Below, in pieces: positions 23,561-36,300 of a stretch of DNA of 64,000 nt (position 1 is the stretch's first letter; each line of letters begins with the position of its first letter). The notes beneath the pieces are model-generated. The model was not told the origin of the DNA. It ran no database searches and worked only from the letters and a program-made list of their open reading frames with translations. This DNA comes from Spongilla lacustris. Taxonomy: Eukaryota > Porifera > Demospongiae > Spongillida > Spongillidae. A program made the translations under genes and the position numbers. The stretch is from positions 7,756,362 to 7,820,361 of the forward strand of contig OX442416.1 of the NCBI GenBank assembly GCA_949361645.1. Reading direction: 5' to 3'.

Positions 23561-24503
23561 GCCTCAATGAACGGATAAAACAAGTACATATAGCATCGAT
23601 ATGTGAACCATCGTCATCACTTTATTTGTTGACCAGAGACGTAGGAAGGTATTTTTAAAGGGGGAATTTTACGCAGGCGCATGCGGAATAGAATGTATAA
23701 TTTCGTTACATTTATTTTCTAAAATGTAAGATCACCAAGCCATAACTTGCCAAAACTGCTAGATTAACGTATTGAAGCTTAGGATTGACAAAATGATTTC
23801 AGACTTTCATATTACATGTACATCAGCCGCACTGAGGACAACATATGAGTGCTGTTTAATATATTAAAATAGTATTTTTCTTTCAAACCAATCAACTTTT
23901 CAAATCATTGCAGTAAAAATCAGCTTATTTAGAATTTATGGTAGTGACTGCAAAGCTACAGTAGGGATTTTTAAAGGGAATTCGTAATTCACAGAAAGCA
24001 ATTCAAGTCCAGCAGTAAATAATTTCCTTTATTTAGCTAAAGTAACCAAACGACAAAAAACTTAGAAATGTTTAGTCACGAACACCTTCACCGACATAGC
24101 TATAGGAACGACGACGATCGCGACCTACATAACACCGGAATAAAATGATATATAGTTTGTCATTTCAATCAATGGAAATTAGTCTTGGGCTGATTGGCTA
24201 CATGTGCATGCACAGGAAATTAAGTAATTTTTCAGTCTTACTTGCAATGTCAATGAAAATCTTGACGTCAATCGCATAGTGTTCAGTTCTGAAGAGAAAA
24301 TCGTTCGTTAATTTTTTTTCCAGAACACGAAATGGTCGCTATTGCGTCCAACAAAGTAGTGAATGGCATTTTCTCTCTTTCTATTAAGTTCAATTCGTCA
24401 CCCACTCGAACACAAGCTCGCACCGACATCACATAGAGCGCGAGCCACACAAAATCGCCAAATAGAAGGAAACCTTTGATGCTTCCTATTATAGAGTTTA
24501 AAT
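23561..24503. other. Non-coding stretch with an element end
   Basis: CAGAGACGTAGGAAGG at about 23634 resembles a hAT-type left end followed by a G run. No convincing partner end was found. No gene recognised. Confidence 0.3.
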
Positions 24504-24791
24504 TTGCTTATAGCCTACTCCAAATCGATGAACTTTCTCAACAACTCATTGTCATGTCGAACGATTTCTAAGTGGAAATATTTGGCATGCAGCATTATTA
24601 TGGCATTGGGCCTTGATGAATTCAAGGAAGAACTGCCACAAATTGCCAAAGTTCTGGCTATCGATGATGATTCAATCACTCTGGAGTGGTGGGTGGGAAC
24701 ATATACTGGCACATGGGCTCCATGGATAATTAAATCAAATGATATCTGTGCACAGAAACAATATTGTACTAAGAAACGTATCTTTATCTAA
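24504..24791 (+). CDS. Possible transposon-derived C-terminal domain
   Basis: The open frame contains LDEFKEELPQIAKVLAIDDD followed by ITLEWWVGTYTGTWAPW. This recalls the small beta-barrel at the C-terminus of some transposon integrase-like proteins (pattern IG-V-x-x-I-x-x-x-x-I-x-x-x-W-x-x-G-x-Y-x-x-x-W-x-x-W). The first 30 residues look non-coding and no upstream core domain is visible, so this is at best a remnant. Confidence 0.3.
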   Translation: MLIAYSKSMNFLNNSLSCRTISKWKYLACSIIMALGLDEFKEELPQIAKVLAIDDDSITLEWWVGTYTGTWAPWIIKSNDICAQKQYCTKKRIFI

Positions 24792-25964
24792 GTCCAACAG
24801 ACTGTCTAAATAAACGAAGAGCATTTATGATAATTTTGAGTTTATGTAGGATATTATGTATGATTTGTGAATGTGATATGAAGTTTATTCAACCATGTTA
24901 CCCTCTTTGATTATTTTTAATAGTAGTATTCAATATTGTTGCATTTTTTGCTGTTGACTCTGAAGTGTTATTGATGTATCAATAGATCAAATAAGTACCA
25001 TATACAGCTAGCTATAGTCGTACGATATCAGTGGCGTAAAAAAGGGGGGGGGGGGGGGCAATGTCCCCCCACTTGTAAGAGGGGGGGGGGGGGGGGCATG
25101 TCGCACCCCCCCCAACCCCCCCCCAACCCCCACCCCACTTTTACACCAATTCTACTACAAATAAATGCGCTTTTTAAAATAATGATGAATTGGCACTCGG
25201 CTAACTGGATGGGCGGGAGGGGTACCCCTCTCCCACACCCTCCCGTACATGGCGATGTGATCTAGGTTTGATGATGGAGCATACACTGAAATTTTAGCAT
25301 GTTTTCATTCTATGTTCCTGTGCATTTCTTTCTTATGCATTTTAATGATATGGCTATGTATGCATTAACTACATGAAGTATATCTTTTCACCGGGCTGAA
25401 CCACGATGTTCACCAAATCTATTATATATATTTTAAAGCTCAAGACGCTATGTTATGCTGTAAATACCGGTATAATGTGACGCAAATAATATGTGATTAC
25501 ATCGCTCAGCCCAGCGTATGATATCCCTTTAATCGTAGAAGTAAATCATTTATACTATAAAATTTAAAAAATAAAAGTTTCAGCCAAATGACTAGTTATG
25601 AATATGATATGCTAAAACTACTTTTAGCTACATCGCAGGTCCATTAATTAATCCGCATACATTTAAAATTGTGTGACGCTAGCTACTTTTGGGCAGAGCC
25701 CTGGCAATAGACAAGAGTTGATTCTAGATGATCTATCACTTTTTCAGAGACGGATCTTCTTGCAGGGGGGGATGGAGAAGGTCTTGCCCTCAGACATGCC
25801 AGCAAAAAATGTTGTCAGGCACGCGAAGTGCTTTAGTTCCAAGGATTGCAGTGCTACAAAATATGCATCGCTTTTTTCTTGTCATCCTTAGCCAAAAATG
25901 CAGACATTATCGAAAATGTTTTAGTTTCTGGGGCTTTGCGCCTGACCACTTTTCAACAACTTCC
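24792..25964. other. Non-coding stretch with G/C homopolymers
   Basis: A possible short element at about 25030-25155 begins CAGTGGCGTAAAAAAGGGGG and ends with a degenerate complement after several G and C runs. A second end-like sequence, CAGAGACGGATCTTCTTGCA, lies at about 25746. Nothing else is recognised. Confidence 0.35.
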
Positions 25965-25965
25965 T

Positions 25966-26031
25966 ACGTGTCTTTAGTCTGGGGACCCTAGCATGATACA
26001 TCATGCTAGGGTCCCCAGACTAACGTGTCTT
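25966..26031. mobile_element. 48-bp palindromic insertion with 9-bp duplication
   Basis: A perfect inverted repeat of 23-base arms around a 2-base centre (25975-26022; arms begin TAGTCTGGGGACCCTAGCAT) is flanked by identical ACGTGTCTT at 25966-25974 and 26023-26031. The direct repeats strongly suggest an inserted minimal palindrome rather than a local hairpin. Confidence 0.8.
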
Positions 26032-27340
26032 ATCAAAGTTTGCCCCCCCCCCCCCCCCCCCCCCCCCCCCACCCCTCACTTTTAAACTCCTTCCTACCCC
26101 GCTGCATACCCCGGTATGTACAACAGGTTATTGCAGTTTGTAATCACAATACGTAGCGGGCTGTATAAACGTTAACGGCGGTTGATTCAAATTACGTTGC
26201 TTTCTCCGATGGGTGTACCAGGTTGTGTACCAATCGTTTACAGTATTGTAATGCAATACGGGCCTGTACAGGCCTAAAATTTTTGGTTGTGCATAAATAG
26301 AATTTTTAAAGTGAAGTAGTAGTTGTGTACAAATTTTGCTAATCATTTTTTGTGATTTTTGACTTTCAAGTCATCGATACTTTTTAAGTATACCAACAAA
26401 GACCTAAAATGTAGTTTTATATTAATTTCCAATGATTACAATGTTTATCTATATCATTATGAGATATGCACAATGCATTTTAGAACTTTAGCAATTTACT
26501 AAAAAATCAAAGAAGTGTCGAATATTATAAATTATAGTCAGCAATAAAACCTGTATAGGAAATTTAAAAATCAAGTGTATTGAAACATAGTAACTTCCTA
26601 CCTGTAGTCAGTTGATAAATTACTCATGCAATGCATGCTGATATGGACTTCTGGACCAAACATTCAGAAACCATGCGCGCGCAATATATATCTCATGGCT
26701 GTGTGTAATGGGATCAGTTCCTTTATCGTTGTCACCGGCCAGCTACTAGCTAGTAGCTCAAACCCAGTGGGGAAACTCGATACCTTTTCCAGCCTCGTCT
26801 CCTAGTCACAAACAATTATGCACATTATACATATAAACGGAGGTTATAATTATATGGGGGGGGGGGGGGGGGTTCTACAGCATCACAAGTGTCAGCGTGT
26901 TTATTTATCATGTTGAATAACTATTGACTGCCTGACATAGAAAGTAATTTTCCAGATCAGTGTGTGTTAAGACTAGCGACACCTGAAGGTGGAACTACTC
27001 ACATAATTGACCACTTTGCCAACAGAGTATATGTACATGTATACTGTTGGTGAAATTCATCCCTTATTGATTGGCTTTGTATAATTGTCAAAATAAATTG
27101 CCATAGCAACGTAAATGTATCACCTCATGGCACTGTGGGCTTGACTGAATTTACCGTGGTTTAAAAAATCCAGATGGTTTATTTATTATTCGGTTCTAGC
27201 TAGCTGTTGGGACAATACCACCATTCATTGGGGCACTTATACTAGGGCAAATACACAGATGTACATGTAGTTGCACAGGCAACTAGTATTGATAAACGCG
27301 CTTCAAACAGCAACTGATAGTGCAGTAGAACATTATCATC
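26032..27340. other. Non-coding, with poly-C and poly-G runs
   Basis: Poly-C at about 26042-26071 is followed by a complement of a hAT-like end (CTTCCTACCCCGCTG, to about 26103). Poly-G lies at about 26857-26872. No gene recognised. Confidence 0.35.
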
Positions 27341-27720
27341 ACAATAAATTGGTTTGTGCACATGTGTGTAGGTATATTGGTAAATTTGTGCAAATGAGTT
27401 GTGCATGTGTGTAGGTGTGTAGTACATGTGCATAGAGTATGTGGTATTGTGCATGTGTTTGTGTGTGTATAGGGGTGTAGTCATGTGTAGGAATGTGTGT
27501 AGAGTGTACATGTACACGTGTGTAGGAATGTGTGAAGATTGTGTACGTGCATAGGAATGTGTTGATGGGTGGTGCATGCATGTAGGGGGTGTGGTGCATG
27601 TATGGAAGATGTGTAACATGTGTACGGGTGTACATGTGAAGTGTGTGGTGTATTTGTGTAGGGGCATGTATGTTCTTTTGCATGTGTGTAGAGTGTGGTG
27701 CAAGAGCTTGCGTTTAGGTC
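27341..27720. repeat. TG-rich irregular simple repeat
   Basis: Interspersed GTGTGTAGG/GTGCATGTG units. The His/Thr/Tyr-rich frame on the minus strand is low complexity and not a gene. Confidence 0.75.
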
Positions 27721-28889
27721 TGTAGGCTGGGGATCGTATAGAGAACTCGTGGTATACTGCTGATAATATTCACATTTCCTTTCAGTCTGCTTGATTAACA
27801 GCTCAGATATCTATTACAAAATTAGTAATAATTATACTTGTCTGCAATGACTCTATACCACTGATACCCTACATGTAAGAATATAAATAACAACAGTTAA
27901 GATATCATTACAACATTTTAGTTCCAAATTAATTTTGTACCTCAGTATGTTTAGTTTCCTCATCCTACTTTGATATGCATAATGGAATGTGCCTGCCATG
28001 CATTACATGTAGCTGGAATACAAATCACTGCACCTTATTGATAGTACCTTCTTTGCTCAGCCATCTCTTCGTGGGCATGTATCAAATTTACATTTTCCCA
28101 TCTGAAACACTCAAAATGGGCTCTTATACTGCTACTACTGTTGGTATTTATGGCTCCATCCTTGTACCCAGAAGCAAGAAATGGCACCGGAGTTCAAATG
28201 CATATAAGTAGAACCACTGTATCCTAGTGCAAGTGTAACTAGATGTAGAGAATATTACTGTATTCTATTCACTAAGTTACCGCACACTTATCCTACATAC
28301 CTTCCAAAGAGTGAAAATATGATTTAAAAAGTTTTTAGTATTCATTACAAACATCAAACTGTTTGCATTTCTTGGGCTGTCCCATGTCAAAAGCAATGCA
28401 GTACCTGTTTCTTTAGGGCTTAATTAACAGGTCCCAGCATATTTACTGATGGTGTACCATTATTATTTAAATCCAATCCACATATGTTAACTTGATTAAT
28501 GTGGAGTGCATGGAACAATAACACTGTATTTTTAAACAAGAGTTACTTTAATTTCAGGAAATATCAATGCATAGGGTGGCCACACAAAATAAAATCCACT
28601 CTCTAATGTTTGGACAGGTGAGCGATTTTTCTAAAATAAAGGTCTCAGCATATTTACTGATGGTCGGTATATAATTATTATTTAAATTCAATCAATTATT
28701 AGCCTTTGGCCAGTACTGTTACAAGTGCTTAACCTTCCCCCACCTCAATTGGGTTAAACGCTGCAAATATTGTCATGCATGGTATGTGGTATGGGATGAG
28801 AAAAACACTTGGAGATCTTAATAGAGCTGGTAAATATTGTCTGGAAAGGTCCATTTGAAAATATAAAGCTCTATTAATAATATTAATAT
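27721..28889. other. AT-rich non-coding stretch
   Basis: No gene recognised. A short block around 28430-28460 (CAGCATATTTACTGATGGT) recurs near 28646-28665. Confidence 0.3.
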
Positions 28890-29140
28890 ATTCCTTAGAA
28901 CTGAAGAAGCTAATATACTGAATTGGAGTTCAAGTAAACAAAATTGTATCATACAAAAATTTTGCTAAAGGATGAAATCATTTATTGCACTTTGCCGAAA
29001 TCCTGGATCCGCCACTGAGTTACGACATTACCCCATTTCTCCATATATAGGCCTGTTCGTAAATTTGTGTGTCATCCGGTATGGAGATACATGCAGCAAA
29101 AATTGATCATCTCTGGTTGAGTGAACTACATCCACATTTT
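28890..29140. repeat. Direct repeat, copy 1
   Basis: About 250 bases nearly identical to 29638-29888, from TTCCTTAGAACTGAAGAAGC through the hAT-like end GGATCCGCCACTG (ending 29016) to AACTAC-TCCACATTTTC. A third, inverted copy lies near 7680-7950. Confidence 0.85.
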
Positions 29141-29269
29141 CAATTCCAATTCCAACCACAAGTTTGATAGTGTTGGCGATAAGGCAAATTCCTACAATGC
29201 CTTTGATAATGCTTATTTCAGTAGATTCTGCCATGTCTAACCGGTACAATGTGGATAGACACTATAGGT

Positions 29270-29495
29270 ATATTAATCCTACCTTACGTAGGCAAGTCAC
29301 TTGCCAGGATGATAACATACAGGGCATTCAAATTCACCATTAAATTGCTTATTACATATAACTGTTGGCTAGGCAACTAAATCGTATACCAAAGTTATAT
29401 GTAATAAGCAATTTAATGGTGAATTTGAATGCCCTGTATGTTATCATCCTGGCAAGTGACTTGCCTACATAAGGTAAGATTATACTAATACGTGT
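29270..29495. mobile_element. Fold-back element C between the direct repeats
   Basis: Arms of about 85-95 bases (roughly 29270-29362 and 29393-29490) are near-perfect reverse complements, each including GGCAAGTGACTTGCC. The central loop is about 30 bases. There is no coding content. Confidence 0.8.
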
Positions 29496-29637
29496 TTACA
29501 CACATTGACACATCACCAATACTACAGCTTCTTTAAAAGTATAGTTTAGTTGCAAGAGAATCTATATTATTATTGCTGAACTAATCATGCACATGAAATT
29601 ACCCCATGCACGCCAACTTTTTAGGTCAACTGAAAAT

Positions 29638-29888
29638 TCCTTAGAACTGAAGAAGCCAATATACTGAATTGGAGTTCAAGTAAACAAAATTGTATCATAC
29701 AAAAATTTTGCTAAAGGATGAAATCATTTATTGCACTTTGCCGAAATCCTGGATCCGCCACTGAGTTACGACATTACCCCATTTCTCCATATATAGGCCT
29801 GTTCGTAAATTTGTGTGTCATCCGGTATGGAGATACATGCAGCAAAAATTGATCATCTCTGGTTGAGTGAACTACGTCCACATTTTCC
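29638..29888. repeat. Direct repeat, copy 2
   Basis: Second copy of the 28890-29140 block, 748 bases downstream in the same orientation. The fold-back element lies between them. Sequence identity is very high by eye, so the duplication is young. Confidence 0.85.
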
Positions 29889-30308
29889 CACTTGATTCAC
29901 CCTAATATGTACATGTATGGAGAGGTTGTTATACATCATTGGCTCGTATGAATCAAGCAAGAAAACTTGCATGTGCACATAGTTCGCTACACTGTATCTC
30001 CATTAGCGTCAAAACAAATCAATATAGTTATATCACATGTAGATGTGATATTAGGTGTGGATTCGGGCCCAGAATCAGTTGGGGTATGCACAATTTGATT
30101 TTGTTTTTAAAATCCAGTACACGTCAAAGTGCATCAAACGAGTAGTGTTTTCAGGCTTTGTATATTTTGCTAGCTGATATCTCCTGGTACGCATATGCAT
30201 GTATATATGTATATGCAAAGCATGGTGCAATTCTTCTAACCATACATGTAACAACATATAAATACATATTGCTATTTTTATAACAAACACCGCATTACAA
30301 CTACACTC

Positions 30309-33300
30309 CTATTGTATTGCACAGCGTTTCTTTTTAATTCCAATGAGAATTGGAAGTTTAGGCTCTATTCTCAACCATTCCTTCAATGTAGCAAATTTGC
30401 TGCCTGTTTCATCCTGAACACTTGCATTTTTTTGATGAATAGCGTCCCTAAGTTGTGTGATTTCAATACTGATCTCAGATCCATCTGAGCTGGCATTTGA
30501 AGGACACTTGACCAGTTCAAGTGTGTCCAAATATGGACAGAACGTTTTGCAAGCCACGCTGATAGTAAAAACAACAGAATGAAAAAGTTGGGTGTATTTA
30601 GGACTAACTTTATTTGGTGAAGATATGGTGACGGAGATGGATTGAAATTGGTCATCCAGCTGAACAATGGTGGTCATGTGGTCCTCATCTACCCACATTA
30701 TGCCCTTTCTCCACACTCGAATCTCACAGCAATGCATTAATGTAGGCATCACTTTTGATAGAGGAAAGGTACAAGCAAGTCGGAGGAAAACAACATGTAC
30801 AAATCGTGCAGATAGAAACTTGTTTGGTGAAGACACTTTTAAGCACCATCCGAAGCTGTTCTGAGGAAGAACAAGGTTGCTTGAAACTTCTTCTTTTATA
30901 AGCGATGGGAAAAAGAGATGTAAACCCTGTTGTGTGCCATAGCTTGTTTCAACTCTGATGTTTGTATCAATGTTAGATATATCAACTGGCCTACATAATT
31001 CAAGCTGAATGAAGAACTGAGTTAACATTTCAATGTTATACTCTGGAAAATAATCATCAAGGGCAGCTTGAGTAATGATCCCTGTACTGCTGGCTAGTTG
31101 AGTGTAGTCTAATTTTCCAAGCAAATGCTCTTTGTACAGTACAATCCAAGAACGGGTGGGATGGTTACCAGGAATGAAAATTATCAAACCACTAACTGAT
31201 AATGCTTGTAAAAGTTGGTCTATTTCTAAAATAACTGCAGCAGTGATTGCATCGTCTCTTTCACGAAGATGTGTAGTAAGCTCAGCTACGGTTGTTGCAT
31301 AAAGATCTTGAGGAAGGTTGTTTTTCATAAATTTATACAATACAAAAATAAGTGGAGAAACCGAAGGAGAGGTTGTAATAATGCTTTTATTTTCCATGTA
31401 AAGTAAATTCATAAACTGATTCATGGTTCCACTGTAGATATCAGTTAAGTTTAATGGAAAAACTCCAATCAATCTTTGGTGATTAACAGTTGCTGTGGCA
31501 ACCATTTCTATGCATCTGCAAGCATCTAAACAATTTGGTTGCGCATCTGAATGTGTACCAATTACTACAACTGAGCACATGTCAGAGCTTCTGCAAGACA
31601 CACCATTAATCATGCCACACCAGTAATTAAATTCTTTAATTACATCCATAATGTCTTTAACCAGGTTGATGCAAAGCACAAATATGGTGATACTGTTCTT
31701 TGAAGTGGCTTCAAGGAATGCACAGTGACTGGAGAAGTAATCACGGTTGCCACTCAGATCGTACATAATCATTTTGCCCTTCAAACAGTCTATTTCATTA
31801 ACCGCGATACCAGTAGTTAATGGCTTTACATGTGACCGAAAAAGCATCTATAAATGAACCAATGTTATGCATATTTGTTGCGAAACAAAAATTGCGCATT
31901 CTTACCTTTGCAGCCCTAGCAACTTTAGCTGTTGTACTTGGATAGCACTTTATCACCTTATGAATGCAATTATCATTATTAATTACACTTATTTTCAAAA
32001 ACATTTTTCTCATTGAAAAGCACTATGAAGTATCATTGCCAATGAATTGCACACTTACCTCAGCCAATGTACTTTTCCCAGAACCAGAGTCTCCACATAG
32101 CACTATTTTGCCACGAATTTCATCCAGACCTTCATTTTGCAGTACACACAAGCCGTTGTGATTGATAATATCAATTTTAACATCAGGATGGCTTAGCAAA
32201 ATTGTTAAACATTTAGGATGGTGATTAATAACACTCCAGTGTAAAGCAGTATTTCCATTCATGTCTGTCATATTGACATCGATACCAGGTTGAGATAGAA
32301 GTGCCTTCAAATAGTGAGATTTGCCTAACTTTGCAGTTAATTGTAAGGGTGTTGTGCCTTGCTGCAGTAGAATAAATAAATGAAATAATCATATTAAAAT
32401 TTTCAAGAGCACTCAGATTTCATGTATTAGCAGAGACCATAAAAATCTAATATACAACCGTATCGTCAGTGCAACACCATAAACGTTTTAATAGTCATGA
32501 CATTTTGCATAATTGGAGTATTGTGCCGATATAATATTTCATTGAAATACAACAATGATTGGCATTTATACAAATCTCATAGTATCACATTTAAACAGTT
32601 TAATTTCCACTATTAGTAAGCATTTTGTTATCCCAGCATTGCTACTCATTATAACGTTATAGGTGTAGTAATGGCTTACATCATCTTTGGCATTAATCCC
32701 TTGTCCGAGTGAGAGTAGAGTATGTAGCAGCTCAATATCAACTCCATCTTTCATTATGTGTTGATGCAGTGTAGGATTGGTACACTGCACAGGTTGTACC
32801 TGAAAAGAATACAATTTTAAAGAAAATCGGTTGGATTCAAAGGAGTAGTTGTATTATAAGGGATTCAGTTAGATGCAATTTCATACCGTTACAATGGTGG
32901 CAGGTGTTGCTCGTGTTGCATGAAGGTGTGAAGGTTTAGCAGAATCCTGTATAAATGGCACTGTTTCATAGTTACATTCAGTCAAAGTTTCACGTTATGT
33001 GTTCACTAAGTTCAATATGTTGGGCTTCAATATTTTTTTTTTGGTATTGCAATAATAAATCATTTTACTATATCAAAAATTAAAAACTTACTGCAGTTAT
33101 AGCACCTCTAGACCCTGATTTCGTATTGACTGGTTTATCCCTTGCATCTAATTTTGATGCAAGATGTTCTTGAGCTTCTTTTACTTTACCTATTGCTGAT
33201 GCAAGACGTTCTTCGGCTTCTTGTACTCTAGTCCGGGTCTGAGCAGAAACGGATGGCTATGCAAATTTTAATATTAGGAGAAGCTACAAGCACATATCTC

Positions 33301-36300
33301 TGCTATATTCAAATATGCACAGTATTCATTAAATAACACATTGTCTCTTGAAAGGTTAATTAGTGCGATGGGGGTGTAAAGTAAGAGGATACCACCATTC
33401 CAGTGGAAAATAAAAGAGGACTTTTTACACCCACAGTACTACTCCAGTATCTGTAGATGAATTTGTACACCATGCACAATGCAGTGACTAAAGAAAAACA
33501 GTGAAATGGTCAAGGAAAGCATTGGCTTCAAATAAGAATATACCCAGCCTGCTGTAAATTTCATTTGGTACTGGTGATAAACTTCAGCGGGAAGTCACAT
33601 AATCACTTGGCCAAAGTATTGTTCTACACGTACCTACAGCCCAAACTTTTTCATCAGGTAAAATTAAATCCCAGCATGATATCAAATAGATGTATGCAAA
33701 GAGATACTTTGCAGCTGCTGGCTATACAAGAACAATAGACTAGAGCTGTAATAATTTTAATATGTGGGGTACAATGTTAATAATATTGTCCACATAGCCA
33801 TCACTCTCGTGTAAATGAATATCAGTTTACGCGTGGATACAGTCCAGCTGTCCGCTATTATTAGTACTAGGTGGTGGCTGGGAGTGGATATCTCAACCTC
33901 TTTGTCCAAACACAGCATTACATCCCCTGGGTTACACATACATATACTTGTATAAACATCTACACCCAGACATACAACAAATCAGTAGGATAGAGGTGGC
34001 ATTTGCCCTTACTAGTTGTAAGTTAAAGCAGCCATAAATGTCATTCAAGGTGACAGATTTACACGTAGGTTTGCGGAAATTCTAAAGACAATTGTTGATA
34101 ACTTTCAGCCACTACTGGAATGCACACCCAACTCAGCGCACTACCCTTAGGGTTGTGTCTTCTTAAGAGCTTCAGTGGTGAGTGCTGCAGCAGTGGCTGT
34201 CACTCCTGCTTCCAATAACGTTTGTGCATGGTTTAAGCAATGAGGTGACAGACACATCCAAAGCTGCTGTCCTGCCCATGACCCATTTGGGAATCAATGC
34301 ATCTACTGGGCGGGTCTTGATATGGCTGGGGATAAGGTTTTTGCCAACCTCTACTTGCACTCCAATGTGGGCACAGCGATACACTTCCCCAATGCAGTCA
34401 CAAAGTCAGTCGTGCCTGGTGACCACATCTCATCCACATTTACATTATTTTTTTGGTGGTAGTTATTTTAATAATTTCATAAACAATACAGATATTGTAC
34501 AGCTAAGTGAAGACAATCAGTAACTAATACCCTTATTACTACTGAAAGGAAACACTATAGGTGCAGAATTAATACAACTTAAAAAGAAAATTAATGCTCA
34601 AGTTCTAATTTACAAAGGCCGCCTGGCATTGCTCTGGCATGCTGTATAATTGGTTGATGACACATGATTTTGCCTGGCCAGTGTGACCTAAAATTCTGTC
34701 CACAAGAGTGGCAAAAACTGGTCTGCTCTCCAACCCCCATCCACCAAATGTTTCTTCTTCTTACTATTATTATTATTAGGTTGGAGATGTGAAGCCCACG
34801 AATACTTTTCTAGATTGAGTAAGAGGCTAGCCATGCATGTTGGAATATATTAACCTGGGGCACTAAGCCAAATGTACTGCCTGCTTGCTGTCACACTGAT
34901 GAGACAGAATGCTACAGACCCATACACCCCTTCATTATTGTTGAACTTAACTGTGTTATCATTTTTATTATGTACCGGTAAGTACTCTTCAACTGAATTG
35001 TCCAAACGTTAGATAACGCCTAATGCTTCCCTTGCATGCCCATGCAATAAGACATGCCATTTATCCTTTGTCACAATTGGTGACTAACTCCAGTATTGAT
35101 CTTCGTTGATTTTGAATGCAAACTGTACCTCCAAATTAATTAACATTCACAAATTAACAGTAATGCATCATGCATGATGTATATTATTTCACTTACATCA
35201 TCAATGACTGTGTCAATACAATTTGCTCCAGCTGCAATAAGTAACTTTTTTATTTCCAAGTCACTTGTCTCTTCATATGGCGTACGATAACCCTGTATTG
35301 GGTTGCAAGAGGGGAAGATGTAATAGCACTACACATAGCACAGGTCTTTTAAAAGTTAAAAGACTGTGGACTAAATTAGTATGTTTTGATGGACATGTAC
35401 TAACGGCGTTTAAGGCATTGACATTTGCTCCTGCAGAAACTAATAGTTTGACAACTTCTCTATTTCCCTGAGCAGCCATATGATGAAGAGGAGTAGTAAT
35501 CTATGAATAAAGGAACCATACATTAATACCAAGTGTGTCTAGTAAAATGTAAGGGGTACTTTCATGTACAAATATCGGTACCAAACCATTACATTTCAAT
35601 TCAGGTACAAGTGCATGTACATGTAAATAGGCAGGTCATTTAGGTATTCGCGCCTGTTACCAAAACAAAAACACTTCATGTAATTGCAATGTCCACAAGC
35701 ATATCATTAGTGGTATTACGGGAACAAAATCCTAACAGATAAATTCCAATAATCAATGTTTAATATTGAACAAGACACACATATTACTTAATTTATAGTG
35801 GAAGAATGCTTACATTTGCTTCAAATCCTTCAACAGTATTATTGGGATTTGCTCCAGCAAAAAGGAGGAGTTCAAATACTTCAGTATTTGAACCCCAGTA
35901 ACTGATATAAGATGCCATTTCAAGATATGTGAGGACCAGACTGTAATGCCCCTGCAGGTTCATGGGTGTAAACATATAAACTACTGCAATATGTAACTTC
36001 ATATCATTACAATCAGTATTTGGCAACGGAATTAATTTATGATATACATTCAAATTTTAATACTGACAATAACATATCAATCTGGCATGTGCACAAGTGT
36101 ACATGTAGTTGCGTTCAGCTGTTAGAAATGTGTATACATGTATATGACAGACAAGAAAATTACCCAATGAATATAGTATACTGATCATCCAACTAACACA
36201 GCGACTAACACATTAAAATTTTCGCTGGATTGCTTACATACATCGTGTATGCTATTAATATACTCTGAAAATACAACAATCTATTGATCTGAATTAATTG

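Noticed and set aside
23634..26103. Pairing of CAGAGACGTAGGAAGG with the complement at 26090 as one 2.5-kb element
   Set aside because: Ends differ at several positions and the flanking 8 bases do not match, so they are probably from different insertions.
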